From Acidobacteriota bacterium (GTDB lineage Bacteria; Acidobacteriota; Terriglobia; Bryobacterales; Bryobacteraceae): 64,000 nt of DNA. This document shows, piece by piece, positions 51,208 to 60,265 of this stretch. The DNA lies in the NCBI GenBank assembly GCA_947470805.1, contig CANIVU010000038.1:1-64000 (forward strand), written 5' to 3'. The notes below the pieces were generated by a model. The model saw only the letters and a program-made list of their open reading frames with translations. It searched no databases and was not told the origin of the DNA. The position numbers and the translations under genes were made by a program. Every line of letters starts with the position of its first letter. Within the stretch, counting starts at the first letter, position 1.

Positions 51208-51872
51208 TCCCGCTCCGCGACACGCAGCCGAGCTACACCTTCCCCTTCGTGACGGTGGCGATCATCGTGCTGAATGTCGCGGCGTTTTTGTACGAGTTCT
51301 CGATGGACCCGTATGAGCTGAACTTTTTCATCGCTCACTACGGCGTGATTCCGACGCGGTTCCAGTGGATGGACGTCTTAACGAGCATCTTCCTGCACGG
51401 CGGGTGGATGCACCTGATCGGCAACATGTGGTTCCTGTGGATCTACGGCGACAACGTGGAGGACATATTGGGCCACTCGCAGTATCTCCTGTTCTACCTG
51501 CTGTGCGGCCTAGCGGCAACGATGGTCCACGTGGCTTTCAATGCCGACTCCCGCGTGCCGACGATCGGGGCGAGCGGGGCGATCGCGGGCGTCATGGGCG
51601 CTTATGTCGTCAAATTCCCTCATTCCCGTATCACGACGTTGGTGCCGATCACGATCTTCCTGACCACCGTGGACATCCCCGCCTATTTCATCCTGCTGTA
51701 CTGGTTTGTGATCCAGTTTTTCAGCGGTGTGGGCTCCGTGGGGCACTCGCACCTCTCGCAGGGAGGTGTGGCATGGTTCGCGCACATTGGCGGCTTCCTG
51801 GCCGGCGTGGCGCTGATTCTGGTGATGCGTACGGAGAAGCGCTGGAGCCACGGCCCCGGCTCGCGATGGTAA
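51204..51872 (+). CDS. Rhomboid family intramembrane serine protease
   Basis: The 222-residue protein has six to seven hydrophobic segments. The rhomboid active site is complete: GASGAIAG (Ser124) and WFAHIGGF (His194) form the dyad, and HGGWMHLIGNMWFLWIYG is the family loop/helix 2 region. It cleaves membrane proteins within the bilayer; the substrate is unknown. It overlaps the kinase upstream by 4 bases and the glutaredoxin-like gene downstream by 7. Confidence 0.95.
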   Translation: MIPLRDTQPSYTFPFVTVAIIVLNVAAFLYEFSMDPYELNFFIAHYGVIPTRFQWMDVLTSIFLHGGWMHLIGNMWFLWIYGDNVEDILGHSQYLLFYLLCGLAATMVHVAFNADSRVPTIGASGAIAGVMGAYVVKFPHSRITTLVPITIFLTTVDIPAYFILLYWFVIQFFSGVGSVGHSHLSQGGVAWFAHIGGFLAGVALILVMRTEKRWSHGPGSRW

Positions 51873-52099
51873 CGGTGGAGTTCTTTACGCGGAAGGGCTG
51901 CCACCTGTGCGAGGCGGCCGAGGAAGTCCTGCGCGCCGAACAGCGGCGCACGCCGTTTACGCTGGCAGTGTTCGACATCGACGCCGACCCGGAGTTGCGG
52001 GACCTGTACAACCTGCTGGTGCCGGTGACGGTGCTGCCGAATGGCGATGAGTTGCACTACCGGGTGGAACCGGCGCGGTTGCGGGCGGCTCTGGGCTAA
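51866..52099 (+). CDS. Glutaredoxin-like thiol-redox protein
   Basis: The 77-residue protein is a small thioredoxin-fold domain: VTVEFFTRKGCHLCEAAEEVL with CxxC as CHLC, then FDIDADPELRDLYNLLVPVTVLPNGDEL, where the cis-Pro of the fold is in the VPVTV segment. It matches the DUF836/GlrX-like group. It starts inside the rhomboid gene (7-base overlap), so translation should be coupled. A dispersed hairpin follows 35 bases after its stop. Confidence 0.88.
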   Translation: MVTVEFFTRKGCHLCEAAEEVLRAEQRRTPFTLAVFDIDADPELRDLYNLLVPVTVLPNGDELHYRVEPARLRAALG

Positions 52100-52133
52100 T
52101 ACGACGGCGTAGTTGCGGGCGAGTTAGGCGTTT

Positions 52134-52167
52134 GGGGACACCCGGCCTGCGGCCCGCGGGTGTCCCC
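52134..52167. repeat. Dispersed hairpin element, copy 3
   Basis: GGGGACACCCG (52134-52144) and CGGGTGTCCCC (52157-52167) pair exactly around GCCTGCGGCCCG. The upstream flank GCGGGCGAGT (52115-52124) and downstream CCGTGGGG match copy 2. It lies between the convergent glutaredoxin and porin genes, in an 85-base gap. Confidence 0.87.
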
Positions 52168-52184
52168 GTGGGGTAGACGCTGGC

Positions 52185-53369
52185 CTAAATCGTCAGCGTG
52201 TGGTGGATGTAGAAGAAGATCGGCCGGTGGTTCGGTGACGTGGCGCGGAAGAACGCCCCGGTGGCGAAGGCGCCGAAGCCACCGCCCATGGTCATGAACT
52301 TGCGGTAGTTCCAATTGACGTAGCCATCGAACTCCTGGCCCGCCCAGCGGCCGGCGGTGCCCTTCGTGTCGCGGACGACGAGCCGGTTCTGGGTGTTGAA
52401 CACACCGACGCGGGGATCGACCACCCAGTTGGCGTTGTACATGAAATTGACCGCGAGAGACTTAATGGGCCGCCAGGTGCCGAAGGCGCGGACGTTGTCC
52501 AGGTTGCGCCAGGCGAAGAGGTCTTCGTGGCCCAACTTGTCGTGGATGGCGGGGTACATCTGGTCGAAGCCGGAGGAGGCGAATTTGTATTCGACAGAGA
52601 AGTCAACCGGGCCGAACTTGCGGGCCAGGGCGGCAGCGACGGCGCCTTCGGTGCTAACGAGCGCGCCGCGGGTGACGCGTTCGACCACCGGTTCGATTGT
52701 CAGTTTGACCTTCTTGCCAAGCGGGGCCATCAGGCGGCCGCCGGTGATGACGCTTTCAAGCGTACCCGGCTGCTCGTGGCGTAGAACGTAGAGCTCCGAC
52801 CATTTGCCGAACGTGTTGTAGGTGCCGTAGAGGTGTTCGCGGAGGATGGGTTTGTTGAAACGGTTGATGGAGATCGTGGTGGGCGACACGAAGAGGAATT
52901 CGAAAACATTCTTCTTCGTCTTCCACTGCGCGCGGGCCATGTCGTAGGTGCGCGTAAGATTGGCCCACTGCGGGGAGCCGATGAAGCGGGTGTCGCCGTA
53001 GCTCAGCGTAGAGCGGCCGGCGCGGAAAGCGAAGCCGGTCTTGCGTTTCTCGAAGAGCGCGAAATAGGCCTCATACAGGTCCGTGCCGTCGCGGAGGGAG
53101 TTGGGCGCATTCGGACCGTAGAGCGGCGCGCGGGTGTCCTGACCAATGACGCGAACTTCGACGTCGGCATTCGGCTTGTAGGAAAAGCCGAGACGGTGGC
53201 GGAGGAGGGCGACGTCGTAATCGCGCGCGGTGCCGAAGGCGACGTTGTCGCGATCTTCATAGCGAATGCGCGACTCGCCGAGGAGCGTCAGCCGGCCGTC
53301 GAAAAAAATGTTGGGCTCTCCGCCGGGCAGGGCCGCGGCGAAGAGCGTCAACAGGAGGAGGGGTCGCAC
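52185..53369 (-). CDS. Alginate-export-type outer-membrane porin
   Basis: The 394-residue protein has a signal peptide (MRPLLLLTLFAAALPGG) and the beta-barrel layout of the alginate_exp family: GESRIRYEDRDN, LLRHRLGFSYKP, RVIGQDTR, LYEAYFALFEKRKTGFAFRAGRSTLSYGDTRFIG, and a C-terminal strand FFYIHHTLTI. It should be an outer-membrane channel for an acidic sugar or similar ligand. It follows the MFS transporter by 3 bases, so the two make an uptake route. Confidence 0.82.
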   Translation of the reverse strand: MRPLLLLTLFAAALPGGEPNIFFDGRLTLLGESRIRYEDRDNVAFGTARDYDVALLRHRLGFSYKPNADVEVRVIGQDTRAPLYGPNAPNSLRDGTDLYEAYFALFEKRKTGFAFRAGRSTLSYGDTRFIGSPQWANLTRTYDMARAQWKTKKNVFEFLFVSPTTISINRFNKPILREHLYGTYNTFGKWSELYVLRHEQPGTLESVITGGRLMAPLGKKVKLTIEPVVERVTRGALVSTEGAVAAALARKFGPVDFSVEYKFASSGFDQMYPAIHDKLGHEDLFAWRNLDNVRAFGTWRPIKSLAVNFMYNANWVVDPRVGVFNTQNRLVVRDTKGTAGRWAGQEFDGYVNWNYRKFMTMGGGFGAFATGAFFRATSPNHRPIFFYIHHTLTI

Positions 53370-53372
53370 GGG

Positions 53373-54629
53373 TTAGTCCTGCTTCAGCGGTGTGACCGGA
53401 TCGATAAACGGCCACACGAAGGCGCCGCAGAGGTAGACCGCGGCCATGACGGTCAGAACCTGATTCCAATCGTTGTTGGTGTAGAGAAGGATGTAGGGAG
53501 CGATGAGCGGCGCGGCGAGGCCGGCGAAGTTGCCCATCATGTTCATGGAGCCGGAGAGGGTGCCGGCGAACTTGCCGCCGACGTCCATGCAGGCGCCCCA
53601 GGCGTTGGGCATCACCAGATCGTTGCAGAAGCTGGCCATCCCCATCGCGAGCATGGCGGCGAGCGGCGTCCCCATCTGGGTAGAGGTATACATGAGCATG
53701 GCCGCGCCGGTGAAGCCAATCGTCGACATGATGCGGCGGGCCTTGCCGGTGCTATTGATCCGCGCCGCCAGACGGGGCGAGACGAAGCCGGAGAAGAGCG
53801 CGCCGATACCGCCGAAGAAGAGCGGGAAGATCGACAGATTCGAGGCCTCCTTGCCCGACAGGTGCCAGTGCTCCTGCAGGTAGGTGGGCAGCCAGGTGAT
53901 GTAGAAATACCAGGGGTAGGAGAGCAGGAAGTACTGCAGCCACAGACCCCACACGCTGCCGCGGCCAAGCAGTTTGGCCCACGGCACGTCGCCATGGCTT
54001 TCGGCCTTCTGCGCGGAGGCCTGGATGATGGCCAGTTCGCTTTTGTTCACCGAGGGGTGCTCGGCGGGATTGTCCCGGTACCACTTGTAGAAGAAGACGG
54101 CCCAAATCACGCCGATGGCGCCGAAGACGGCGAAGGCGCTGCGCCAGTCCATGAGGGCGAACACCGCGATGACGAGCGGACCAGTGAAGGCGCCGCCCCA
54201 GCGGGCCGCGAGCCAGGTGATGCCTTGTGCGCGGACCTGTTCGTCTTTCGGGAGCCAGGTGGTGTAAGTCTTGGTGAGGTTCGGGAAGCAACCTGCTTCG
54301 CCGGCGCCGAACAGGAAGCGGGTGATCCACATGGACCAGAAGCTGAACATCCAGCCGGTGGCGACCGTGAAGACGCTCCACCAGATGACGATACGCATCA
54401 GCACTTTGCGAGCGCCCATCCAGTCGCCCATCCAGCCGCCGGGAATTTCAAAGGCGGCGTAGGCCAGACCGAAGGCGCCGAAGATGTAGCCCATTTCGGT
54501 CTTGCTGAAGTTGAGGTCTTTGGAGATGAACGGCGCGGCCGTGGACATGGCAACGCGGTCGATGTAGGAAAGAATCGCTAGAGTAACAGCGAAGACTATG
54601 ACGAGATGACGTGACTTGGTCGGCTGCAT
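53373..54629 (-). CDS. MFS transporter, anion:cation symporter type
   Basis: The 418-residue protein has about 12 membrane segments. SYIDRVAMSTAAPFI and GYIFGAFGLAYAAFEIPGGWMGDWMGARKVL are typical of the ACS family (hexuronate, galactonate, glucarate and related acids). It carries solutes across the inner membrane with protons. It sits between cutA (12-base gap) and a porin (3-base gap), and no matching uronate catabolic gene is in the window. Confidence 0.9.
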   Translation of the reverse strand: MQPTKSRHLVIVFAVTLAILSYIDRVAMSTAAPFISKDLNFSKTEMGYIFGAFGLAYAAFEIPGGWMGDWMGARKVLMRIVIWWSVFTVATGWMFSFWSMWITRFLFGAGEAGCFPNLTKTYTTWLPKDEQVRAQGITWLAARWGGAFTGPLVIAVFALMDWRSAFAVFGAIGVIWAVFFYKWYRDNPAEHPSVNKSELAIIQASAQKAESHGDVPWAKLLGRGSVWGLWLQYFLLSYPWYFYITWLPTYLQEHWHLSGKEASNLSIFPLFFGGIGALFSGFVSPRLAARINSTGKARRIMSTIGFTGAAMLMYTSTQMGTPLAAMLAMGMASFCNDLVMPNAWGACMDVGGKFAGTLSGSMNMMGNFAGLAAPLIAPYILLYTNNDWNQVLTVMAAVYLCGAFVWPFIDPVTPLKQD

Positions 54630-54641
54630 GGCTCGACTCCC

Positions 54642-54974
54642 TTATGAATTCCCCGGCGGGTCTAACTCTCGGTCTAACCACTCCAGATACGCCGGCAGAC
54701 CATCGACCACCGGGATCGCGATCGCTTCCGGAACTTCGTAACTGTGCATGTTCGCCAGGCGCTCCTGCAACCGGCCCAGCAGATCCCGGCGGCTCTTCAC
54801 CACCAGCATCACTTCGTCACTTTCCTGCAGGCTTCCCTGCCACTGATAGATGCTCACAACGCCATCCACCACGTTCACGCAAGCAGCCAATCGCTCCTCC
54901 ACGAGGCTCCTGGCAATGCGTTTCGCCTCCTCGCGCGAGGGGCATGTGGAGAGCACAATAACTTTATCTGTCAT
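54642..54974 (-). CDS. cutA: CutA divalent-cation tolerance protein
   Basis: The 110-residue protein has the CutA fold: VIVLSTCPSREEAKRIARSLVEERLAACVNVV, SIYQWQGSLQESDEVMLVVKS and HSYEVPEAIAIPVVDG. CutA forms PII-like trimers linked to copper tolerance, though the direct role is debated. The start is the ATG ending at 54974, and longer frames are shadows. It opens the cutA-MFS-porin run. Confidence 0.94.
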   Translation of the reverse strand: MTDKVIVLSTCPSREEAKRIARSLVEERLAACVNVVDGVVSIYQWQGSLQESDEVMLVVKSRRDLLGRLQERLANMHSYEVPEAIAIPVVDGLPAYLEWLDRELDPPGNS

Positions 54975-55025
54975 GAGGACTTTGATTTTGGAGCAAAAGC
55001 AGATTATAAACAAAGGTGAGGCAAA

Positions 55026-55367
55026 GTGTTGGTGCACGAAGAGAAAAAGGTAAATTGGAAACGACTGATGGCGATTGCGGCCACCGGCGCGTTGTCCGTT
55101 TACACCATCGTCACGCTGCAGGGGCCGCACGGAATCGGCGCGCTCCGCACCAAACTGGCGAAGATCCAGGAGCTGCACGAACAGCAAAGCAACCTGTCGA
55201 AGGAGCTGGCGGAGAAGAAGAAGCGCGTGGAATCGTTGGAACGCGGCCAGAACATCGACATGGAAATGCGCCGCTTTGGACGGACTCTTCCGGACGAAGT
55301 GGAATACAAGGTGACCGAACCTAAGGTTGAGGCGCCCGCCGAAGACGCCGACCACGGCAAGAACTAG
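55026..55367 (+). CDS. FtsB/DivIC-like membrane coiled-coil protein
   Basis: The 113-residue protein has one membrane segment (LMAIAATGALSVYTIVTL) then a coiled coil (LRTKLAKIQELHEQQSNLSKELAEKKKRVESLERG) and a short tail. This is the bitopic layout of FtsB/DivIC division proteins. The start is GTG 55026, behind AGGTGAGG (55013-55020). It converges with the lipoprotein gene with a shared CTAG at the stops. Confidence 0.72.
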   Translation: MLVHEEKKVNWKRLMAIAATGALSVYTIVTLQGPHGIGALRTKLAKIQELHEQQSNLSKELAEKKKRVESLERGQNIDMEMRRFGRTLPDEVEYKVTEPKVEAPAEDADHGKN

Positions 55368-55969
55368 TTCACGGGAACCCAGTCGGCGCCGCGCGGGCGT
55401 TCGGCGCGGACGGCGACTCCGGCTGGGATCCATTCGCAGTACTCGTTGCGGCTAACGCGGCACTCGGTTGCCGGAGCGGCTTGCACGCGTTGGGTCAACG
55501 CGGCCAGGCGCGGGGAATCGACGGCGGCCAGCACGGCCATGTTGTGATCGGCGTCGCTGACCTTCAGCATGTAGAGCAGGCGGACGTGGCGCAGCCGGGC
55601 GGGTTGGCGCAGGCGCGGCGCGAAGGATTTGGCGGGGTGGGTGAGTTGGCCGTTGCGGTTCAGCGTCACTTCGGTGAGCGCGATTTGCACACCGCCCTTT
55701 TTGTGTGCGCCGACGCCGTAGATCGCCGTCTCGTAGCCTTGAAATTCATCGCCGGCGCGAAGCGTGATCGTGTTGCCCTCTTCCTGCTGCTCGGTGGCCT
55801 TCAGCAGAAATCCGCCGGATTTGAGCACCGGCGTGATGACGCGCACACGCCACCCGGCTTCCAGCTCCGCAAAGGCGGGCCCGCGCATCACCGGCGCGGG
55901 CGGCAGCGGGGCGGGGTGGCGTTTCGCGCACCCCGCCAGCAACACCGCCGCTACCAACAGCCATCTCAT
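55364..55969 (-). CDS. Lipoprotein of unknown function
   Basis: From the ATG ending at 55969 the protein has 201 residues. MRWLLVAAVLLAGCAK is a lipoprotein signal with lipobox LLAGC. The rest is strand-rich (WRVRVITPVLKSGGFLLKATE, GVQIALTEVTLNRNG) and ends in CRVSRNEYCEWIPAGVAVRA, with two cysteines that may form a disulfide. No family was recognised. It overlaps the upstream phosphohexomutase by 4 bases and is the last gene of a coupled four-gene run. Confidence 0.75.
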   Translation of the reverse strand: MRWLLVAAVLLAGCAKRHPAPLPPAPVMRGPAFAELEAGWRVRVITPVLKSGGFLLKATEQQEEGNTITLRAGDEFQGYETAIYGVGAHKKGGVQIALTEVTLNRNGQLTHPAKSFAPRLRQPARLRHVRLLYMLKVSDADHNMAVLAAVDSPRLAALTQRVQAAPATECRVSRNEYCEWIPAGVAVRAERPRGADWVPVN

Positions 55970-57324
55970 GCGGTCAGCAGGCCCCAGGAGGTGGCGTAGA
56001 GCTTCTCGGCGGCCTCTTCCGTCTTCGCTTCCACGAAGACGCGCAGAATCGGCTCTGTGTTCGAAGCGCGGACGTGCACCCAACGGTCCGGCCACAGCAA
56101 CTTCAGCCCGTCGCTCCGGTCCGCTTCCGCTTCCGGAAAGCCTTCCTCCAGCGCCTGCATCAATCCGCCCAAACGGCCGTGCGCGAACGCCACCTTGCCC
56201 GATTTGCGGACATACTGCGGCAGCGCGGCCACGAGTTCAGAAACGGTCTTGCCACTCTCGGCCATCAGGTCCAGCAGGAAGGCCATCGCTGTGAACGAGT
56301 CCCGGCAGAGTTGCACCGCCGGGAAGATCACGCCGCCGGCAGAGCCTTCGCCGCCAATCGCCGCCTTCACGGCCTGCATGGTTTCAACGACGTTCGCCTC
56401 GCCCACCGGCGTGCGGTAGACTTTGCGGCCGAAGGCGAGCGCGATGTCGTCAATGGCCGAAGAGGTCGTCAGATTCACCACCACCGGGCCGGGCACCACG
56501 GCCAGTGCGCGTTGCACGGCCAGCGCGAGCACATCGTCGTTATCGAGCACGCGGCCGTTCTCATCGACGATGGCCAGGCGGTCCGCATCCGGATCCTGCG
56601 CGAAGCCGACTTCGGCGCCGGTCTTCAACACCAGCGCGGCCAACTCGCCCAGCGTGTCCGGACGCGGCTCGGCGATGCGCGGGAAGACCTTCGTCGGGTC
56701 AATAGCGATGGCATCCAAACGGCAGTTGAGCGAGTCCACCAGGAAGCCCGGCGTCATCACCGAACCCGCGCCATTGACGGCATCGAGCGCCACGCGGAAG
56801 TGGCGGCGGCGAATGCGCTCCACGTCCACTTTGGCCAGGACACGGTCGATATGAATCGCCTTCGCCAGGCCCGGGTCCGTGGTCACATAGCCGATTTCGG
56901 CGTTCGTCGCCTGCGTGAAATCGGACTGGTGATAGAGGTCGATCAGTTCGTTGCGCTCGTATTGATTGAAAAACTGCCCTTCTTTATTGAACAGCTTCAG
57001 CGCGTTGTACTCCGGCGGATTGTGAGACGCGGTGAGCCCGATGCCGCCGCGCGCGCGGATGTGCTCGACGTAGATTTGAATCGTCGGCGTGGGCAGAATG
57101 CCGACGTCGACGACGTCGCACCCGGCCGCCAGCAAGCCGCAATTGACGGCGTGTTGGAGCATCGGCCCGCTCAACCGTGTATCGCGGCCCACCACCACGC
57201 GGCCGCGGCCCACGTAGGTGCCAAACGCCTGCGCGAAGTGCAACGTCAGCGACGGAGTGAGGAACTCCGGAACCACGCCGCGCACGCCCGATACGCCGAT
57301 CTTCAGCAGATGTTCGCGGGGCAT
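55966..57324 (-). CDS. Phosphoglucosamine/phosphomannomutase family protein (paralogue 1)
   Basis: The 452-residue protein is a four-domain alpha-D-phosphohexomutase. Phosphoserine loop: LTASHNPPEYNALKLF (Ser100). Metal loop: DPDADRLA. Sugar loop: GEGSAGGVIFP. Phosphate loop: RASNTEPILRVFVEA. It interconverts 1- and 6-phosphosugars (GlcN, Glc or Man). Its closest match may be GlmM or the archaeal-type PMM/PGM. It overlaps paralogue 2 by 1 base and the lipoprotein by 4. Which of the two makes GlcN-1-P cannot be told. Confidence 0.88.
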   Translation of the reverse strand: MPREHLLKIGVSGVRGVVPEFLTPSLTLHFAQAFGTYVGRGRVVVGRDTRLSGPMLQHAVNCGLLAAGCDVVDVGILPTPTIQIYVEHIRARGGIGLTASHNPPEYNALKLFNKEGQFFNQYERNELIDLYHQSDFTQATNAEIGYVTTDPGLAKAIHIDRVLAKVDVERIRRRHFRVALDAVNGAGSVMTPGFLVDSLNCRLDAIAIDPTKVFPRIAEPRPDTLGELAALVLKTGAEVGFAQDPDADRLAIVDENGRVLDNDDVLALAVQRALAVVPGPVVVNLTTSSAIDDIALAFGRKVYRTPVGEANVVETMQAVKAAIGGEGSAGGVIFPAVQLCRDSFTAMAFLLDLMAESGKTVSELVAALPQYVRKSGKVAFAHGRLGGLMQALEEGFPEAEADRSDGLKLLWPDRWVHVRASNTEPILRVFVEAKTEEAAEKLYATSWGLLTA

Positions 57325-58691
57325 TAGCTGTAGCTCCTTGCTTTGTCCATGAGGGTTTCAAACAGCTCCTGCGGAGGCGTGCCGCGCTGTTCGCAGATGA
57401 CGCGGATGATCGGCTCGGTGTGGCTGACGCGGACGTGGAACCAGCGGTCCGGCCAGGTGACGCGCAGCCCGTCGGTGCGGTCGATGCGGCCGTCGGGATA
57501 GGACGCCAGCAGGTCGAGCAGCAGTTCCGGCACGCGAGGGGATTCGAGCCGCACCTCGCCCTTCAGGATCGAATACTTCGGATATTCGGCCAGCAATTGG
57601 CCCAGCGTGCGGCCGCGCTCTTTCATCATCGTCAGCACGGCGAACATGCTGGCGATGCCGTCGTAGATGAACCGGAACTGCGGCATCATCACCGCGCCGG
57701 TGCCTTCGCCGGCCACGGCAATCTGCTCCGGACGATAGGCGGCCAAAGCGTCCATCGCCGCCTGGCGCCCCACCGGGACGCGCAGCACGCGCCCGCCATG
57801 GCGCGCGGCCACGTCGTCGATAAGCGCGGAGCTGGAGAGGTTCGTGATCACAATCTTCCCCGGCCCGCGCGACAACTGATGGTCGGCCAGCAACGGCAGC
57901 ATCATCTCTTCGGAGACACCGTGGCCCTGCTCGTCGGCCATCGCCACGCGGTCGGAATCGACGTCGAACAGGAACCCGGCGTGCGCGCCCAGCGGTTGCA
58001 TAAGCGGACCCAATTGCAACTCCACCATGCGCGCCGAGGTGCTCGGCTCATGGGCGAACTGCACGCCCTCCACACGCTCGTTGATCAGCACCAGATCCAG
58101 GCCGTAGCGCTCGATCACCCGTCGCAAAATCAGCGCGGAGGTGCCGTTGCAACAGTCGACAACAACGCGAAAACCGCACAGGCTCGGCAGGTCAAACACC
58201 GCCGCCAGATCGTCGATATAGCGATCCAACGCGCCCGCGTCGAACCGCTGGCCGCCCAGCTCATCCCACCCCACAAACCGGAACTTGCGCAGGTGATAGA
58301 TATCCAGCAACTCCCCGGCCTCGGCCGTGGACAGATACGTGCCACGCGGGCCCAGGAAGCGCAGCGCGTTCCAGTCGGCCGTGTTGTGACTGGCACTAAT
58401 CGCGATGCCTCCCGAGGCATCCAACCGCTGCAGCGCGTGCTGCACCACGGGCGTCGACACAACACCCAGATCGATCACCTCATGCCCGCAGGCCATCAGC
58501 GCCGACACCACGCCCTCCCACGCCATGCGTCCGCTGGCACGGGGATCGCGACCCACAACGACAGGCCGCCCCGGCTCAATGAACGTTCCAAACGCCGCCG
58601 CGAAATCCAGGATATGACCGGCCGTCAATCCCCTTCCCACGATGCCACGCAGGCCAACGTGCGAGATACGAAGTCCGCTGTCACCCCTCAT
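57324..58691 (-). CDS. Phosphohexomutase family protein (paralogue 2)
   Basis: The 455-residue protein is a full-length paralogue of the next gene. Its phosphoserine loop ISASHNTADWNALRF (Ser101) has Thr where Pro is usual. The metal loop is DVDSDRVA, the sugar loop GEGTGAVMMP, and the phosphate loop VSHTEPIIRVICEQ, with His in place of Asn of the usual RxSxTEP-type loop. The changes suggest another substrate than paralogue 1. It overlaps the CBM9-like gene by 4 bases and paralogue 1 by 1. Confidence 0.85.
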   Translation of the reverse strand: MRGDSGLRISHVGLRGIVGRGLTAGHILDFAAAFGTFIEPGRPVVVGRDPRASGRMAWEGVVSALMACGHEVIDLGVVSTPVVQHALQRLDASGGIAISASHNTADWNALRFLGPRGTYLSTAEAGELLDIYHLRKFRFVGWDELGGQRFDAGALDRYIDDLAAVFDLPSLCGFRVVVDCCNGTSALILRRVIERYGLDLVLINERVEGVQFAHEPSTSARMVELQLGPLMQPLGAHAGFLFDVDSDRVAMADEQGHGVSEEMMLPLLADHQLSRGPGKIVITNLSSSALIDDVAARHGGRVLRVPVGRQAAMDALAAYRPEQIAVAGEGTGAVMMPQFRFIYDGIASMFAVLTMMKERGRTLGQLLAEYPKYSILKGEVRLESPRVPELLLDLLASYPDGRIDRTDGLRVTWPDRWFHVRVSHTEPIIRVICEQRGTPPQELFETLMDKARSYS

Positions 58692-59383
58692 TTCGCGACC
58701 AGCCGCAACCGCCCGAACGCCTCCGGCACGTGATAATTGCGCGCACCCGTCGGTTGCCAGGCCAGCATGTGATAGCCGTTCGGCTTCTTGCCCTGAATGC
58801 GATAAAAATTAACCCGCATCTCACTCCCCGTTTTCGCGACAGCGCCGTTGATGCTGTCCATCGGAATCTGGAACTCGCCGTACCAGATCTTCTTTTCCTT
58901 GTCGATCCGCGCCTTCACCTTGTAGCCGGAGTTCCACAGCATGCCGCCCTGCGGCAGCGGGTTCTTGCGGTCGATGTCGAGATCGACCCACTCGCCCTGC
59001 GGCGAAATCTGGAACTCGCGATAGTGCCAGATTTTGTCCATCTCCGCGCCCACAAACACCTCGGCCACGTCCCATTCCCATAGCCGCCAGGTGTCCTTGG
59101 TCGTGTCCGGATCCGGCTTCAAATTCAGCTCTTCGTAGTGGTTCACGAACAGGATGTACAGATTCTTGTCGGTCCAAATGGAACGGATCTCCGTGCGATT
59201 CCCGGCCACCGGATCGGCCAGCGGGCCCTGTTCCACTACCGTCGGCGCCATAGCCTTCCAATGCCGAGCCTGCGGATCGGCCGTCAGCGCGACGTCCTTC
59301 TTGGCGTGATGGCTTTCCACAACGCCCTTTCCGTCCGCCCACAACGGGGCCATGCACAGTAAAATCCACGCAAGCTTCTTCAT
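58688..59383 (-). CDS. Exported CBM9/DOMON-like carbohydrate-binding protein
   Basis: The 231-residue protein has a signal peptide (MKKLAWILLCMAPLWA) and one CBM9-like beta-sandwich: TEIRSIWTDKNLYILFVNHYEELN, DVAEVFVGAEMDKIWHYREFQISPQGEW, YGEFQIPMDSI and MRVNFYRIQ. The domain binds sugars or heme-like ligands in other proteins. It opens a four-gene operon with two phosphohexomutases and a lipoprotein, an unusual mix of exported and cytoplasmic products. Confidence 0.8.
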   Translation of the reverse strand: MKKLAWILLCMAPLWADGKGVVESHHAKKDVALTADPQARHWKAMAPTVVEQGPLADPVAGNRTEIRSIWTDKNLYILFVNHYEELNLKPDPDTTKDTWRLWEWDVAEVFVGAEMDKIWHYREFQISPQGEWVDLDIDRKNPLPQGGMLWNSGYKVKARIDKEKKIWYGEFQIPMDSINGAVAKTGSEMRVNFYRIQGKKPNGYHMLAWQPTGARNYHVPEAFGRLRLVAK

Positions 59384-59413
59384 TTCTCTGACACTATCAG
59401 GTTAAATGACGTT

Positions 59414-60265
59414 ATGCCTATCCTGCGGCCAATGGCCCTGTTCTCCCTGGCCACTCTGATCGTCGCCGCGCAACCCGCCGCCCGCACCGTCACCCTGCCC
59501 AACGGCGTCACCGTCCACGAAAACGTGGCCTATGACAAGTATCCGGACACGGTCATGGATATCTTCCGTCCCGCCGGCGCGGGCCCGTTCCCGGCCGTTA
59601 TCATCATCCACGGCGGTGGCTGGACGTCTGGCAACAAGGCCGGCATGCTGGGCAACTGGGTGGCGCGTTACCTGGAAAAGAAGTTCGTCGTCGCCAATGT
59701 CGAATACCGCCTGGCGGCCGCGGCCAAGGCCCCGGCCGCCGTCGAAGACGCACTCACCGCCGCAAACTTTTTCATCGATAACGCCGCCAAATACGCGGCC
59801 GACCCTAACCGCATCGTCGTCACCGGCGGCAGCGCCGGCGGACATCTGGCGTTGATGGTGGGCATGACGCCGGCCAGCGCCAAACTCGGCAAGCCGGTCA
59901 AGGTGCGCGCCATCGTCAACTTCTACGGCATCACCGATGTCGACGCCCAACTCCACGGCGCCAACCGCCGCGAGTACGCCACCACCTGGGTCCCCGAAGG
60001 GGCGGACCGCACCGCGCTCGCCCATCGTCTTTCGCCGATGACCTACGTCCGCAAGGATCTCCCGCCCGTGCTGACCATCCATGGCGATGCCGACGCTACC
60101 GTACCGCACGAACACGGCGTCAACCTCACCAAAGCCCTGAAAAAGGCGGGCGCGGTGACCGAGATGATCACCGTCCCGCAAGGCCCCCACGGCTTCCCGC
60201 CCGCCACACAGGAAGAGCTGTGCCCCAAGATCTTCGCCTTCCTGAAGAAACACGGAGTCATGTAG
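59414..60265 (+). CDS. Exported alpha/beta hydrolase (BD-FAE-like esterase)
   Basis: The 283-residue protein has a hydrophobic leader (ALFSLATLIVAAQ) and then an HSL/BD-FAE-type esterase: HGGGWTSGN (oxyanion), GGSAGG (Ser140), HGDADATVP (acid), and His259 in QGPHGF. These enzymes cut acetyl or feruloyl groups from plant polysaccharides or other short esters. Its stop overlaps the next gene start by 1 base (TAGTG), so the two are translated together. Confidence 0.87.
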   Translation: MPILRPMALFSLATLIVAAQPAARTVTLPNGVTVHENVAYDKYPDTVMDIFRPAGAGPFPAVIIIHGGGWTSGNKAGMLGNWVARYLEKKFVVANVEYRLAAAAKAPAAVEDALTAANFFIDNAAKYAADPNRIVVTGGSAGGHLALMVGMTPASAKLGKPVKVRAIVNFYGITDVDAQLHGANRREYATTWVPEGADRTALAHRLSPMTYVRKDLPPVLTIHGDADATVPHEHGVNLTKALKKAGAVTEMITVPQGPHGFPPATQEELCPKIFAFLKKHGVM

